This document shows positions 17,429-26,427 of a stretch of 64,000 nucleotides of DNA, in pieces (the first letter of the stretch is position 1; each line of letters opens with the position of its first letter). Both the position numbers and the translations under genes were made by a program. The stretch is from Nesterenkonia sp. Its GTDB lineage: Bacteria > Actinomycetota > Actinomycetes > Actinomycetales > Micrococcaceae. The notes under the pieces were generated by a model. It was not told where the DNA came from. It ran no database searches and saw only the letters and a list, made by a program, of their open reading frames with translations. The DNA lies in the NCBI RefSeq assembly GCF_029265375.1, contig NZ_JAJUJJ010000003.1, forward strand, positions 107,553 through 171,552, in the 5' to 3' direction.

Positions 17429-18799
17429 ATGACGACCCCCACCTCTTCCCGCTCCAACGGTGCTGTGCTGGGCGCAGTGATGCGCCCGCTGAACTCGCTG
17501 GTGGAGAAGCTGATTCCCTCAGCCCTGGTCTTCGCGATCGCGCTGACCTTCATTGTGGCGATCCTTGCCCTGATCTTCACCGACGCCGGCCCGGTGCAGG
17601 TGGTGGAGGAATGGGGCATCGGGCTGGCCGGCCTGCTGGCGTTCATCACCCAGATGGCCCTGATCCTGTTCCTGGGCTACATCCTGGCCAACACCGGGCC
17701 GGTGCGCCGGCTGCTGCGCGCGCTGGCGAAGGTTCCGCAGACCGCGCTGCAGGCCTACCTGTTCGTCTTCCTGGTGGCGGCGGCGGCAAGCCTGATCACC
17801 TGGGGCCTGGGCCTGGTGGTCGGCGGCCTGCTGGCTCGCGAGGTCGCCCACGTGCTGGGCAGCCGAGGAGTGACGGTGCACTTCCCCATGCTGGTGGCGT
17901 CCGGCTTCTCAGGGTTCGTGGTGTGGCATATGGGCTACTCGGCCTCCGGCCCGCTGACTGCGGCGACCCCGGACTCCTTCGTCGCCGAGCAGCTCGGCGC
18001 CCCGCTGCCGATCGGTGAGACCATCTTCTCCGGCTGGAATATGATCGCCTGCCTGGTGACCATCCTGGTGGTCGCCGGGGCGCTCTGCCTGGTGGCCCCG
18101 CGCCGGGAGGAGACCCTGGTGCCGCTGACCGTCGACGCCCGCGAAGCAGATGTACCCGTCGAGGACGAGGTGGTCACCCCCGCCGACCGGGTGGACGCCT
18201 CCCGGATCCCTACACTCCTGCTCGGGCTGATGCTGGTCGCCTATCTGGTGATCCACTTCTCCGGCGGAGGCAACCTGACCCTGGACATCGTCAACTGGAG
18301 CTTCCTGGCGCTGATCATGCTGCTGGTGCGCAGCCCATTCGAACTGATCGCGCTCACCAAGCAGGCCGCCTCCAATGTGGGCGAGATCCTGCTGCAGTTC
18401 CCGCTCTACGCCGGCATCCTGGGGATCATGGCCGGCACCGGGCTGATGACGGTGATCTCGGAGGCGTTCGTCGCCATCTCCACCGAGCACACCTTCGCCC
18501 TGTTGGCCTTCCTCTCAGCCGGGCTGGTGAACTTCTTCGTCCCCTCCGGCGGAGGCCAGATCGCCGTGCAGGCTCCGATTCTGCTGGAAGCCGCCGAGTC
18601 GCTGGGCACCGATCCGGCGGTGGCGATCATGGCGGTGGCCTACGGCGATCAGTGGACCAATATGATCCAGCCGTTCTGGGCCCTTCCGCTGCTGGCGATC
18701 GCCGGGCTGAAGATGCGCGACATCCTCAGCTACACCAGCGTGGTGCTCATCGCATCCGGGCTGGTATTCGGCGCCACGCTGGTGCTGATCTCGCTGTGA
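17429..18799 (+). CDS. Short-chain fatty acid transporter, AtoE family
   Basis: A 456-residue membrane protein with about 12 hydrophobic segments. It resembles AtoE-type short-chain fatty acid uptake proteins: [37 protein letters not shown], the conserved [15 protein letters not shown], and [17 protein letters not shown] with [16 protein letters not shown] near the C-terminus. The ATG at 17429 is preceded by AAGGAG at 17414-17419. It is divergent from a thiolase, consistent with import and breakdown of acetoacetate or short-chain acids. The exact substrate is inferred from family only. Confidence 0.88.
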   Translation: MTTPTSSRSNGAVLGAVMRPLNSLVEKLIPSALVFAIALTFIVAILALIFTDAGPVQVVEEWGIGLAGLLAFITQMALILFLGYILANTGPVRRLLRALAKVPQTALQAYLFVFLVAAAASLITWGLGLVVGGLLAREVAHVLGSRGVTVHFPMLVASGFSGFVVWHMGYSASGPLTAATPDSFVAEQLGAPLPIGETIFSGWNMIACLVTILVVAGALCLVAPRREETLVPLTVDAREADVPVEDEVVTPADRVDASRIPTLLLGLMLVAYLVIHFSGGGNLTLDIVNWSFLALIMLLVRSPFELIALTKQAASNVGEILLQFPLYAGILGIMAGTGLMTVISEAFVAISTEHTFALLAFLSAGLVNFFVPSGGGQIAVQAPILLEAAESLGTDPAVAIMAVAYGDQWTNMIQPFWALPLLAIAGLKMRDILSYTSVVLIASGLVFGATLVLISL

Positions 18800-18807
18800 T
18801 CAGCCCC

Positions 18808-19701
18808 TCACAGTGACCAGACCCACGGTTCGGCCGGCAGCGCAGCCGGATCAAAGGCCTCCAGCGCCTGAGGCAGCGGTCCGGGCGGCAGCCCCAGGGA
18901 GACCAGCAGCCGGTCACGAACCTGCTCGGCGGTCACCTGCTGCTCGGCCAGCTGCTCCAGAGTCACCGCCCCGTCACGCTTGGCCAGCCGGCGGCCTTCG
19001 GCATTGACCACCAGCGGCACATGGGCGTACTCCACGGCCCGGGCCGCCTCAGCCCCGTACAGCAGCTCACGCAGATAGGCCTGCCGGGGCGCGGAGTCGG
19101 CCAGGTCATCGGCGCGCACCACCTGGTCCACCCCGGTGAGCTGGTCATCGACCACTGCGGCCAGGTTGTAGGCGGCCGTTCCGTCATTGCGCACCAGCAC
19201 GACGTCGTCCACCGCCGCGGTGATCTGCCCCAGCAGCCGGTCGGTCACGGTGTACTCGTCCACCTCCGCTCGCAGCCGCAGCGCGGGGCGGCGCTGGGCC
19301 GCCCGGCGTCTCCGCTGGTCCGGGCTGAGCTGCCGGCAGGTGCCCGGATACGCCCCGGGAGGCGCGTGCGGGGCCCGGGGAGCCTCCTGGATCTCGCGAC
19401 GGGTGCAGAAGCACTCATAGACCAGCCCCCTCTGGCGAAGCTGTGCGACGGCGTCGTCGTAGACCCGGCTGCGCTGGGACTGGTAGAGCGGCTCGGCGTC
19501 GAAGCTGATGCCCACAGCCTCTAGGTCCTCCCGCTGCCGCCGGTCTGAGCCGGTCACCGTCCGGGACGCATCCAGGTCCTCGTAGCGCAGCAGCAGGGGC
19601 CGGGACGTGGAGCGGGCGAAGAGCCAGGCCAGGACCGCGGTGCGCAGATTGCCCACATGCAGGTCTCCTGAGGGGCTGGGCGCGTACCGTCCGGCGGTCA
19701 T
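18808..19701 (-). CDS. gluQRS: Glutamyl-Q tRNA(Asp) synthetase
   Basis: A 297-residue shortened class I GluRS-like enzyme that attaches glutamate to queuosine in tRNA(Asp). The signature start GRYAPSPSGDLHVGNLRTAV contains the HIGH-equivalent HVGN, and the KMSKS-equivalent is RRLAKRDGAV. CFCTRREI and TCRQLSP supply the zinc-type cysteines typical of the group. It ends soon after the catalytic core, lacking the anticodon-binding domain of GltX. The start is ATG 19701. It is divergent from paaI and converges on the AtoE-type gene. Confidence 0.92.
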   Translation of the reverse strand: MTAGRYAPSPSGDLHVGNLRTAVLAWLFARSTSRPLLLRYEDLDASRTVTGSDRRQREDLEAVGISFDAEPLYQSQRSRVYDDAVAQLRQRGLVYECFCTRREIQEAPRAPHAPPGAYPGTCRQLSPDQRRRRAAQRRPALRLRAEVDEYTVTDRLLGQITAAVDDVVLVRNDGTAAYNLAAVVDDQLTGVDQVVRADDLADSAPRQAYLRELLYGAEAARAVEYAHVPLVVNAEGRRLAKRDGAVTLEQLAEQQVTAEQVRDRLLVSLGLPPGPLPQALEAFDPAALPAEPWVWSL

Positions 19702-19727
19702 GGCCCCATCCTAGAGGCGGAAGCGAG

Positions 19728-19743
19728 TGTGCTTGACATCACG
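19728..19743. promoter_or_regulatory. Weak Crp/GlxR-like site upstream of paaI
   Basis: TGTGCTTGACATCACG matches TGTGA-N6-TCACA at 8 of 10 positions and overlaps a TTGACA (19733-19738) that could be a -35 box. It is weaker than the other candidates and is listed because a PaaR-like operator lies 25 bp downstream. Confidence 0.3.
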
Positions 19744-19767
19744 TTGAGCCGGTGCTTGAGTTGACTT

Positions 19768-19785
19768 ACTGACCGATTGGTCTGG
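19768..19785. promoter_or_regulatory. PaaR-like operator upstream of paaI-paaK-paaR
   Basis: ACTGACCGATTGGTCTGG differs at three positions from ACTGACCGATCGGTCAGT, the sequence seen before paaZ. It lies 20 bp upstream of the paaI ATG. A TetR regulator encoded at the end of this gene group would then control its own operon. Confidence 0.65.
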
Positions 19786-19805
19786 AAATCATGTGAGGAG
19801 CATCC

Positions 19806-20228
19806 ATGCCCGAGGTCCGCACCGAGACTGCGCCGCACCACGTCATGCTGGAAACCGACCGGTGCAGCGACTGGCTCGGCGTCGAGGTTCTGCTGGCCGA
19901 GCCCGGCCACGCCAAGCTGCGCATGACAGTGCGCCCGGAGATGACCAACGGATTCGAGATCCTCCACGGCGGCATGATGTTCGCGCTGGCTGACACCTGC
20001 TTCGCCATGGCCTGCAATGACCCCGCCGGGGACGAGCAGACCATCACAGTGGCCTCCGGTGCTGATATCAACTTCATCAAGCCGGCCCGCATCGGCGATG
20101 TTCTGGTGGCTGAGGCCCTCCCGGTGGCTTCGGCCGGCCGCAGCGGCGTCTACGACGTCGTCGTCACCCGTGATGAGGAGCTCCTGGCTGTGTTCCGCGG
20201 CCGCTCCCGCACCATCCCCAAGCCCTGA
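19806..20228 (+). CDS. paaI: Hydroxyphenylacetyl-CoA thioesterase
   Basis: A 140-residue hotdog-fold thioesterase. The key segment NGFEILHGGMMFALADTCFA holds the HGG motif, with GADINFIKPARIGDVL and GRSGVYDVVVTRDEE after it, as in PaaI. The enzyme hydrolyses stalled phenylacetyl-CoA intermediates and releases CoA. It starts at ATG 19806 with GAGGAG upstream. It is the first gene of a probable paaI-paaK-paaR operon, with a PaaR-like operator just upstream. Confidence 0.93.
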   Translation: MPEVRTETAPHHVMLETDRCSDWLGVEVLLAEPGHAKLRMTVRPEMTNGFEILHGGMMFALADTCFAMACNDPAGDEQTITVASGADINFIKPARIGDVLVAEALPVASAGRSGVYDVVVTRDEELLAVFRGRSRTIPKP

Positions 20229-20247
20229 GTACGAGGTGATCCGCCCT

Positions 20248-21663
20248 ATGAGCTCCGCACCCGCCGCCGGCGAGTCCCCCGCCGCTGAGACCGGCGCCGC
20301 CGAGGCCCCGGTCCCCCACGCCCGGGAGAACGCAGTCAGCCGGGCCTATCGCACCACTGCCGCCGCCCCCACTCCGGCGGCCGAGCCCGACGGCGAGGAG
20401 CTGCTCAGCCGCGAGGAGATCGAACAGCTGCAGCTGAGCCGGCTGCAGGCCACCATCCGCCACGCCTATGAGAATGTGCCGGCCTACCGCGAGCTCTATG
20501 ACGCCCACGGGGTGGGGCCGGGCGACCTGCAGTCGCTGGAGGACCTGGCGAAGTTTCCGTTCACCGATAAGGAGTTTCTGCGCCGGGCCTACCCGTTCAA
20601 GGCCTTCGCTGTGCCCCGGGAGCAGCTGCGGCGGGTGCACGCCTCCTCCGGGACCACCGGCAAGCCCACAGTGGTCGGCTACACCGCAGGCGACATCGAG
20701 CGGTGGGCGACTCTGCTGGCCCGCTGCATGCGCGTCTCCGGAGCGCGGCCCGGAGACCTGGTGCACAACGCCTATGGATACGGACTGTTCACCGGCGGGC
20801 TCGGCGCCCACTACGGGATCGAGAAGCTGGGCGCCACCGCTGTGCCGATGTCCGGAGGCCAGACCGAGAAGCAGGTGCAGCTGATCACCGACTTCCAGCC
20901 CCGGGTGATCATGTGCACCCCCACCTACCTGCTGGCACTGGCAGACGCCTTCTCCGCCGCGGGCATCGATCCGCGCGAGACCTCCCTGGAGGTCGGGATC
21001 CTCGGCGCCGAGCCGTGGACGGAGGAGATGCGCCATGAGATCGAGAAGACCTTCGGGATGACCGCCTGCGACATCTACGGCCTCTCCGAGGTGATGGGCC
21101 CCGGGGTGGCCGGGGAGTCTGCCGAGCGCAAGGACGGCTCCACCATCTGGGAGGACCACTTCCGGCCCGAGATCATCGACCCGATGACCGAGGAGGTGCT
21201 GCCCACCGGGCAGCACGGCGAACTGGTGTTCACCACCCTGACCAAGGAGGCGCTGCCGATCATCCGGTACCGCACCCACGATCTGACCCGCCTGCTGCCG
21301 GGAACAGTGCGCCCCGGCCACCGGCGGATGGGCCGGATCACCGGGCGCACCGATGACATGATCATCCTGCGCGGGGTGAACCTGTTCCCCACCCAGATCG
21401 AGGAGATCGCCCTGGGCATCAGCGGACTCTCCCCGCACTTCCAGCTGGAGATCACCCGGCCGGGCACGATGGACCAGATGACAGTGCACATCGAGCGGCG
21501 CCCGGACGTCTCCGCAGCGGAAGGGCAGGCCGCAGGAGCCGAGCTGCAGCAGCGGATCAAGACCACCATCGGCTGCAGCTGCGAGGTCCAGGTGGCCGAG
21601 CCGGATACGCTGGCACGCTCCTCCGGCAAGCTGCGCCGGGTCTATGACAAGCGGCCGAAGTGA
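20248..21663 (+). CDS. paaK: Phenylacetate-CoA ligase
   Basis: A 471-residue member of the adenylate-forming superfamily that activates phenylacetate to phenylacetyl-CoA with ATP. Motifs: HASSGTTGKPTVVGYT (ATP loop), YGYGLFTGGLGAHYG, CDIYGLSEVMGPGVA, and GRTDDMIILRGVNLFPTQIE near the C-terminus, with RSSGKLRRVYDKR carrying the catalytic lysine. It has about 35 extra Ala/Pro-rich residues at the N-terminus. The ATG at 20248 lies 19 bp after paaI, with GAGGTG upstream. Confidence 0.95.
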   Translation: MSSAPAAGESPAAETGAAEAPVPHARENAVSRAYRTTAAAPTPAAEPDGEELLSREEIEQLQLSRLQATIRHAYENVPAYRELYDAHGVGPGDLQSLEDLAKFPFTDKEFLRRAYPFKAFAVPREQLRRVHASSGTTGKPTVVGYTAGDIERWATLLARCMRVSGARPGDLVHNAYGYGLFTGGLGAHYGIEKLGATAVPMSGGQTEKQVQLITDFQPRVIMCTPTYLLALADAFSAAGIDPRETSLEVGILGAEPWTEEMRHEIEKTFGMTACDIYGLSEVMGPGVAGESAERKDGSTIWEDHFRPEIIDPMTEEVLPTGQHGELVFTTLTKEALPIIRYRTHDLTRLLPGTVRPGHRRMGRITGRTDDMIILRGVNLFPTQIEEIALGISGLSPHFQLEITRPGTMDQMTVHIERRPDVSAAEGQAAGAELQQRIKTTIGCSCEVQVAEPDTLARSSGKLRRVYDKRPK

Positions 21664-21675
21664 GCGGCGGGCGGC

Positions 21676-21691
21676 GGCTACCCTGGTAGCC
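21676..21691. repeat. Short perfect inverted repeat before paaR
   Basis: GGCTACC and GGTAGCC separated by only two bases form a 16-bp palindrome between paaK and paaR. The loop is too short for a normal RNA hairpin, so a protein binding site is possible. It does not resemble the ACTGACCG-type operators. Confidence 0.4.
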
Positions 21692-21725
21692 GAGTCCGAT
21701 GGGTCAGCCCGGCGAAGGAAGAGAC

Positions 21726-22349
21726 GTGAACCCACATACTGCTGCCGCCGCCCCGCGCGCTCCCAAACGGGGGCGGCCCGGCTATGACCGCGACACGCTG
21801 GTGCGGGTGTGCGTGGAGGTCTTCAACCGCCACGGCTATGAGGCGACCTCCATGGGAGTGCTCGCCGAGGAGCTGGGGATCTCCAAATCTGCGATCTACC
21901 ACCATGTGAAGTCCAAGGAGGAGATCCTCGACGCCGCGCTGAGCCACTCGCTGAGCGAGCTGGAGCAGGTGGTGGCCGAGGCGGAGGCCCTCAATGCCCC
22001 CGCGGTGGTGGAGCTGGAGTCGGTGATCCGCGGCTCAGTGGAGGTGCTGACCCGCTCGCTGCCCTATGTCACCCTGCTGCTGCGGCTGCGCGGCAACTCT
22101 GAGCTGGAGTCTGCGGCCCTGCGCCGGCGCCGCGAGATCACCCTGCGCATCGCCTCTCTGATCAGCCAGGCGCAGCAGGACGGCGATCTGCGCAGCGACA
22201 TCGATGCGCGCACCGCCTCACGCCTGGCGATGGGCATGGTCAATTCGATCGTGGACTGGTACCGGCCCGAGCGCGCCGACTCTGCCGCCCCGCTGACCGA
22301 GACGGTGGTGGAGATGCTGCTGCACGGACTGCGCAGCCGCAGCCGCTGA
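21726..22349 (+). CDS. paaR: TetR-family regulator, probable PaaR
   Basis: A 207-residue regulator with an N-terminal TetR helix-turn-helix (YDRDTLVRVCVEVFNRHGYE, then SMGVLAEELGISKSAIYHHV) and an all-helical ligand domain. PaaR repressors of this family release DNA when phenylacetyl-CoA binds. GTG 21726 is chosen because GAAGGAAG (21713-21720) lies 5 nt upstream. It is placed after paaK and before paaA. It is the only TetR gene in the window and the natural candidate to bind the five ACTGACCG-type operators. Effector and targets are inferred. Confidence 0.85.
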   Translation: MNPHTAAAAPRAPKRGRPGYDRDTLVRVCVEVFNRHGYEATSMGVLAEELGISKSAIYHHVKSKEEILDAALSHSLSELEQVVAEAEALNAPAVVELESVIRGSVEVLTRSLPYVTLLLRLRGNSELESAALRRRREITLRIASLISQAQQDGDLRSDIDARTASRLAMGMVNSIVDWYRPERADSAAPLTETVVEMLLHGLRSRSR

Positions 22350-22355
22350 AGAGGG

Positions 22356-22384
22356 TTGTGCACGTCACACCGCCTCGGTATACT
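22356..22384 (+). promoter_or_regulatory. paaA promoter
   Basis: TTGTGC (22356-22361) and TATACT (22379-22384) are separated by 17 bp, a strong sigma-70-type match. The -10 box overlaps the PaaR-like operator by three bases, a layout expected for repression. Confidence 0.7.
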
Positions 22385-22399
22385 GAACGAACGGTCAGT
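22382..22399. promoter_or_regulatory. PaaR-like operator upstream of paaABCDE
   Basis: ACTGAACGAACGGTCAGT resembles the palindrome ACTGACCGATCGGTCAGT at 16 of 18 positions. It begins inside the -10 box of the paaA promoter and ends 17 bp before the paaA ATG. Confidence 0.75.
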
Positions 22400-22416
22400 A
22401 ATTCAGGAGGTGGACC

Positions 22417-23457
22417 ATGTCCGCACAGCAGGCACATCTGCAGGCGGTCGGCAGCCAGGCCGCTGCCGAGCCGATCACCGAACAGGCACGCCGCGCCGCC
22501 GACGAGGCGCGCGTGGGCTGGGAGCGGTTCCAAGAGCTCATTGCTGAGGACAAGCGCGTCGAACCGCGCGACTGGATGCCTGATCACTACCGGAAGACGC
22601 TGGTGCGCCAGGTGTCGCAGCATGCCCATTCGGAGATCATCGGCATGCAGCCGGAAGGCAACTGGATCACCCGTGCGCCGTCGCTGAAGCGCAAGGCCGT
22701 GCTGATGGCCAAAGTGCAGGACGAGGCCGGACACGGCCTCTACCTCTACTCGGCGGCCGAGACCCTGGGCACCTCCCGGGATGAGATGTACCAGCAGCTC
22801 TACACCGGCAAGGCCAAGTACTCCTCCATCTTCAACTATCCGGCCCGCACCTGGGCCGACGTCGGAGCCATCGGCTGGCTGGTCGACGGCGCGGCGATCA
22901 CCAACCAGGTCCCGCTCTGCCGGGCCTCATACGGCCCCTACGGACGCGCGATGGTGCGCATCTGCAAGGAGGAGTCCTTCCACCAGCGGCAGGGCTGGGA
23001 GATCCTCTATACGCTCTCCCACGGCACTGAAGCGCAGAAGCAGATGGCTCAGGATGCTGTGGACCGGTTCTACGGCCCGGCCCTGCAGATGTTCGGTCCC
23101 CCGGACGACGAGTCGCCGAACTCGCAGCAGTCCATGGCCTGGAACATCAAGCGGTTCTCCAATGACGAGCTGCGCCAGCGGTTTGTGGACATGATCGTTC
23201 CCCAGGCCGAGGCCCTGGGCCTGACGCTTCCGGACCCGGATCTGAAGTGGAACGAGGAGCGCGGGCACTACGACTTCGGCGAGCTGGACTGGGATGAGTT
23301 CTTCTCCGTGGTCAAGGGCAACGGGCCGCTGAACCACCAGCGCCTCGCCCACTACCGCCGGGCCCGGGACGAGGGTGCGTGGGTGCGCGAAGCCGCAGCC
23401 GCCTACGCCGCCAAGCAGGACGCCCAGGCGCGGGAGACCGCGCTGCTGAGCGCCTGA
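22417..23457 (+). CDS. paaA: Ring-1,2-phenylacetyl-CoA epoxidase subunit A
   Basis: A 346-residue catalytic subunit of the multicomponent monooxygenase that epoxidises the ring of phenylacetyl-CoA. Its di-iron centre residues are seen in [20 protein letters not shown] and [17 protein letters not shown], and the substrate region includes [20 protein letters not shown]. The ATG at 22417 follows AGGAGGT. It is the first gene of paaABCDE-paaG, directly downstream of a PaaR-like operator. Confidence 0.96.
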   Translation: MSAQQAHLQAVGSQAAAEPITEQARRAADEARVGWERFQELIAEDKRVEPRDWMPDHYRKTLVRQVSQHAHSEIIGMQPEGNWITRAPSLKRKAVLMAKVQDEAGHGLYLYSAAETLGTSRDEMYQQLYTGKAKYSSIFNYPARTWADVGAIGWLVDGAAITNQVPLCRASYGPYGRAMVRICKEESFHQRQGWEILYTLSHGTEAQKQMAQDAVDRFYGPALQMFGPPDDESPNSQQSMAWNIKRFSNDELRQRFVDMIVPQAEALGLTLPDPDLKWNEERGHYDFGELDWDEFFSVVKGNGPLNHQRLAHYRRARDEGAWVREAAAAYAAKQDAQARETALLSA

Positions 23458-23492
23458 GCTTTTCGCACACCGAATCAGAGAAGAGGTCATTC

Positions 23493-23846
23493 ATGCCGGA
23501 TAAGACCCCTGAGGGCACTGAAGAGATCCCCGCCGGCGGCGTGGTAGCGACCGATCCCGCGGACCGCAGCGCCTGGCCGCTGTGGGAGGTCTTTGTGCGC
23601 AGCGCGCGCGGACTCTCTCATGTCCACGCCGGGTCCCTGCACGCCCCGGACGCCAGCATGGCGCTGCGCAATGCCCGGGATCTCTACACCCGGCGCAATG
23701 AGGGCACCTCCATCTGGGTGGTTCCGGCCGCGGAGATCACCGCCTCGGACCCGGACTCCAAGGGCGGCTTCTTCGAATCCCCGCAGGGCAAGGCCTACCG
23801 GCATGCCACCTACTACACGCAGTCCGAGGGGGTGCCGCACCTATGA
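23493..23846 (+). CDS. paaB: Phenylacetyl-CoA epoxidase subunit B
   Basis: A 117-residue small subunit of the PaaABCE complex, recognised by WPLWEVFVRSARGLSHVHAG followed by ALRNARDLYTRRNEGTSIWV and a C-terminal KAYRHATYYT. The ATG at 23493 (MPDKTPEGTEEI) has AGAAGAGG upstream. Its stop overlaps the paaC start by four bases (ATGA), indicating coupled translation. Confidence 0.94.
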   Translation: MPDKTPEGTEEIPAGGVVATDPADRSAWPLWEVFVRSARGLSHVHAGSLHAPDASMALRNARDLYTRRNEGTSIWVVPAAEITASDPDSKGGFFESPQGKAYRHATYYTQSEGVPHL

Positions 23847-24679
23847 GCGGATTCACCTCCCAGGACTCGGCCACCCGCATCTCCGTGGGCCAGGCCATCA
23901 CCCCGGAGGAGCTGCGCTCCAGCGGGGCCAGCGCCGATGAGGCCACCGCCCGCTACGCGCTGATGCTCGGAGATGACTCGCTGATGCTGGCCCAGCGCCT
24001 GGGGGCGTGGATCTCCCGCGCCCCGGAGTTGGAGGAGGACATCGCCCTGGGCAACATCGCCCTGGACCTGCTGGGCCACGCCCGGTTCTTCCTGACCTAT
24101 GCCGGCTCCGCCTGGGGCAAGACTGAGGACGATCTGGCCTACTTCCGGGATGAGGAGGAGTTCCGCTCCGTCCGCCTGGTGGAGCAGGACAACGGCGACT
24201 TCGGCAAGACCATCGCCCGCCAGCTGATCTTCAGCTTCTACGCCCGGGAGCTCTACAGCCGGCTGGTGGACTCCGCTGATGAGACCCTGGCGGCCATCGC
24301 CGACAAGGCGCTCAAAGAGGTCGACTACCACCAGGATCACGCCGCCCAGTGGGTCAGGCGCCTGGGCGGCGGCACCGAGGAGTCGCACCGGCGGATGCAG
24401 GCCGGACTGGAGGATGTCTGGGCCTATGTGGAGGAGCTGTTCGTCGACGTCGACCCGACCACCCAGCTGGCCGAAGCGGACATCGCCGTCCTGCCCTCCA
24501 GCCTGCGCGAGCCGGTGATGCAGCGCCTGAGGACCGTCATTGAGGAGGCCGGCCTCACCGTGCCGGAGGTCAAGGGAGCCTACGGCGCAGACCGCACCGG
24601 CCGGTTCTCTGAGCACCGCGGCTACATCCTGGCGGAGATGCAGGTGCTGGCCCGTCAGCACCCCGGCGCCACCTGGTGA
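23843..24679 (+). CDS. paaC: Phenylacetyl-CoA epoxidase subunit C
   Basis: A 278-residue structural partner of PaaA with the same ferritin-like fold. Recognisable stretches are LMLAQRLGAWISRAPELEED, IALDLLGHARFFLTYAG, and LKEVDYHQDHAAQWVRRLGG. It starts at ATG 23843 inside the paaB stop. It is required for the PaaA-PaaC core complex. Confidence 0.94.
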   Translation: MSGFTSQDSATRISVGQAITPEELRSSGASADEATARYALMLGDDSLMLAQRLGAWISRAPELEEDIALGNIALDLLGHARFFLTYAGSAWGKTEDDLAYFRDEEEFRSVRLVEQDNGDFGKTIARQLIFSFYARELYSRLVDSADETLAAIADKALKEVDYHQDHAAQWVRRLGGGTEESHRRMQAGLEDVWAYVEELFVDVDPTTQLAEADIAVLPSSLREPVMQRLRTVIEEAGLTVPEVKGAYGADRTGRFSEHRGYILAEMQVLARQHPGATW

Positions 24680-24691
24680 AAGGAGGATCCA

Positions 24692-25231
24692 GTGGCCACC
24701 ACCAACGCTGCCCGGCTGAGCCCCGACGGCGTGCGGCCCACTGCTGAGGCCGACGCCAGGGTCTGGGACGCCGCAGCCAGGGTCAACGACCCCGAGATTC
24801 CGGTGCTCAGCATCGCAGACCTGGGCATTCTGCGCGCCGCCGCGGCCACCGACGACGGCGGCGCCGTCGTCGTGATCACCCCCACCTACTCCGGGTGCCC
24901 GGCCATGGACACCATCACCGAGGACGTCTCCGCCGCACTTCGGCACCAGGGCTACGACCCCGTAGAGGTGCAGACCGTCCTGAAACCCTCCTGGACCACA
25001 GACTGGATGACCGAGGAGGGAAAGGAGAAGCTGCGCGCCTACGGCATCACACCGCCCACCGGCTCAGCCCCGGTGCGCGAAGGCCCCATTCCGGTGGGGC
25101 TGAGCGTGAAATGCCCCCGGTGCGACTCGCTGGACACCAAGGAGCTGGCCCGGTTCGGCTCCACCGCCTGCAAAGCCCTGTACCAGTGCCGCAGCTGCCT
25201 GGAACCCTTCGACTACTTCAAGGTGCTGTAA
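24692..25231 (+). CDS. paaD: PaaD-like assembly factor for the epoxidase
   Basis: A 179-residue protein with an N-terminal DUF59/MIP18-like domain (NDPEIPVLSIADLGILRAA; TYSGCPAMDTITEDV) and a C-terminal zinc-ribbon-like piece (CPRCDSLDTKELARFGSTAC and CRSCLEPFDYFK). PaaD is thought to help mature the iron-sulfur or di-iron components. The GTG start at 24692 follows AAAGGAGG, and the TAA stop overlaps the paaE ATG. Confidence 0.93.
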   Translation: MATTNAARLSPDGVRPTAEADARVWDAAARVNDPEIPVLSIADLGILRAAAATDDGGAVVVITPTYSGCPAMDTITEDVSAALRHQGYDPVEVQTVLKPSWTTDWMTEEGKEKLRAYGITPPTGSAPVREGPIPVGLSVKCPRCDSLDTKELARFGSTACKALYQCRSCLEPFDYFKVL

Positions 25232-26412
25232 TGACCGTAGAGACTCCCCGGGCCTCGCAGCCCGACGCTCCGGCACGCCGTCGTGCCACCTTCAACACCC
25301 TCCGGGTCGCCGATGTGCGGCGGCTGACGGAGGACTCGGTGGAGGTCACCTTCGCGGTCCCGGAGCATCTGCAGGACGACTTCGACTACGCGCCGGGCCA
25401 GTATGTGGCGCTGCGGGCTGAGATCGAGGGCCAGGAAGTCCGCCGCTCCTACTCCATCTGCACCGAGCCGGTGCCCGGTGAGATCCGCGTGGCGATCAAG
25501 CGTGACATCGGCGGGCTGTTCTCCACCTGGGCCAATGAGCAGCTGAAGCCAGGCGACACTCTGGAGGTGATGAACCCCTCAGGGGCCTTCGTGTCCAAGA
25601 CGGCCATCACCTCCATGAACAGCCCGGAGTCCCTGGCCGAGGACGCCGTGGCCCGGCGGGCCGATGCCAGGCTGGTCGCCTTTGCCGCCGGATCCGGCAT
25701 CACTCCGATTATGGCGATCGCCCGCTCGGTGCTTCAGGCCTCGGAGAAGGCGAGCTTCGACCTGGTCTACGCCAACCGCTCAGCCGCCGATGTGATGTTC
25801 GCCGAGGAGATCGGCGACCTGAAGGACCGCTACCCCTCTCGGTTCGCCGTCCACCACGTGCTCTCGCGCGAGCAGCGGCTCAACCCGCTGCTGACCGGAC
25901 GCATCGATGCTGAGAAGCTGCGCTCCCTACTGGATCATGTGCTGCGCACCGAAGAGACCGACGAATGGTTCCTCTGCGGTCCCTTCGAGCTGGTGCAGCT
26001 GGTCCGCGACGAGCTTGCCTCCCGGGGCGTGCCGGCCGAGAAGGTGCGCTTCGAACTGTTCACCACCGGACGACCCGACCGTCCGGCCGGTCATCAGGGC
26101 CGCAGCGTCGCCGCAGACCCTGAAGGCAAGCAGGTGGAGATCGAGTTCACCCTGGACGGGCTCACCGGGCAGGTCAGCTCCCCGGTCAGCGCCCGGGAGA
26201 CTGTGCTCAATGCTGCGCTGCGCTCCCGCTCGGATGTGCCCTTCGCCTGCGCCGGCGGAGTCTGCGGCACCTGCCGGGCCAAGGTGGTCTCCGGCGAGTT
26301 CGAGATGGAAGAGAACTACGCGCTGGAGGCCGACGAGCTGCAGGCCGGCTATGTGCTGACCTGCCAGACCCGCCCGACCTCCGAGAAGCTTGTGGTCGAC
26401 TACGACGCCTGA
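25231..26412 (+). CDS. paaE: Phenylacetyl-CoA epoxidase reductase subunit E
   Basis: A 393-residue electron-transfer subunit: an FAD-binding domain (YAPGQYVALRAEIEGQEVRR, SYSICTEP), an NAD-binding domain (VAFAAGSGITPIMAIARSVL; EWFLCGPFELV), and a C-terminal plant-type 2Fe-2S ferredoxin domain (PFACAGGVCGTCRAKVVSG, then YVLTCQTRP). It passes electrons from NAD(P)H to PaaA. The ATG 25231 overlaps the paaD stop (TAATG). Confidence 0.95.
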   Translation: MTVETPRASQPDAPARRRATFNTLRVADVRRLTEDSVEVTFAVPEHLQDDFDYAPGQYVALRAEIEGQEVRRSYSICTEPVPGEIRVAIKRDIGGLFSTWANEQLKPGDTLEVMNPSGAFVSKTAITSMNSPESLAEDAVARRADARLVAFAAGSGITPIMAIARSVLQASEKASFDLVYANRSAADVMFAEEIGDLKDRYPSRFAVHHVLSREQRLNPLLTGRIDAEKLRSLLDHVLRTEETDEWFLCGPFELVQLVRDELASRGVPAEKVRFELFTTGRPDRPAGHQGRSVAADPEGKQVEIEFTLDGLTGQVSSPVSARETVLNAALRSRSDVPFACAGGVCGTCRAKVVSGEFEMEENYALEADELQAGYVLTCQTRPTSEKLVVDYDA

Positions 26413-26427
26413 ATGAGGAGCACTGCG

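Noticed and set aside
22357..22369. TGTG-N5-CACA before paaA as a further Crp/GlxR site
   Set aside because: The spacing is three bases shorter than the N6 form between complete TGTGA and TCACA half-sites, so it was not counted.
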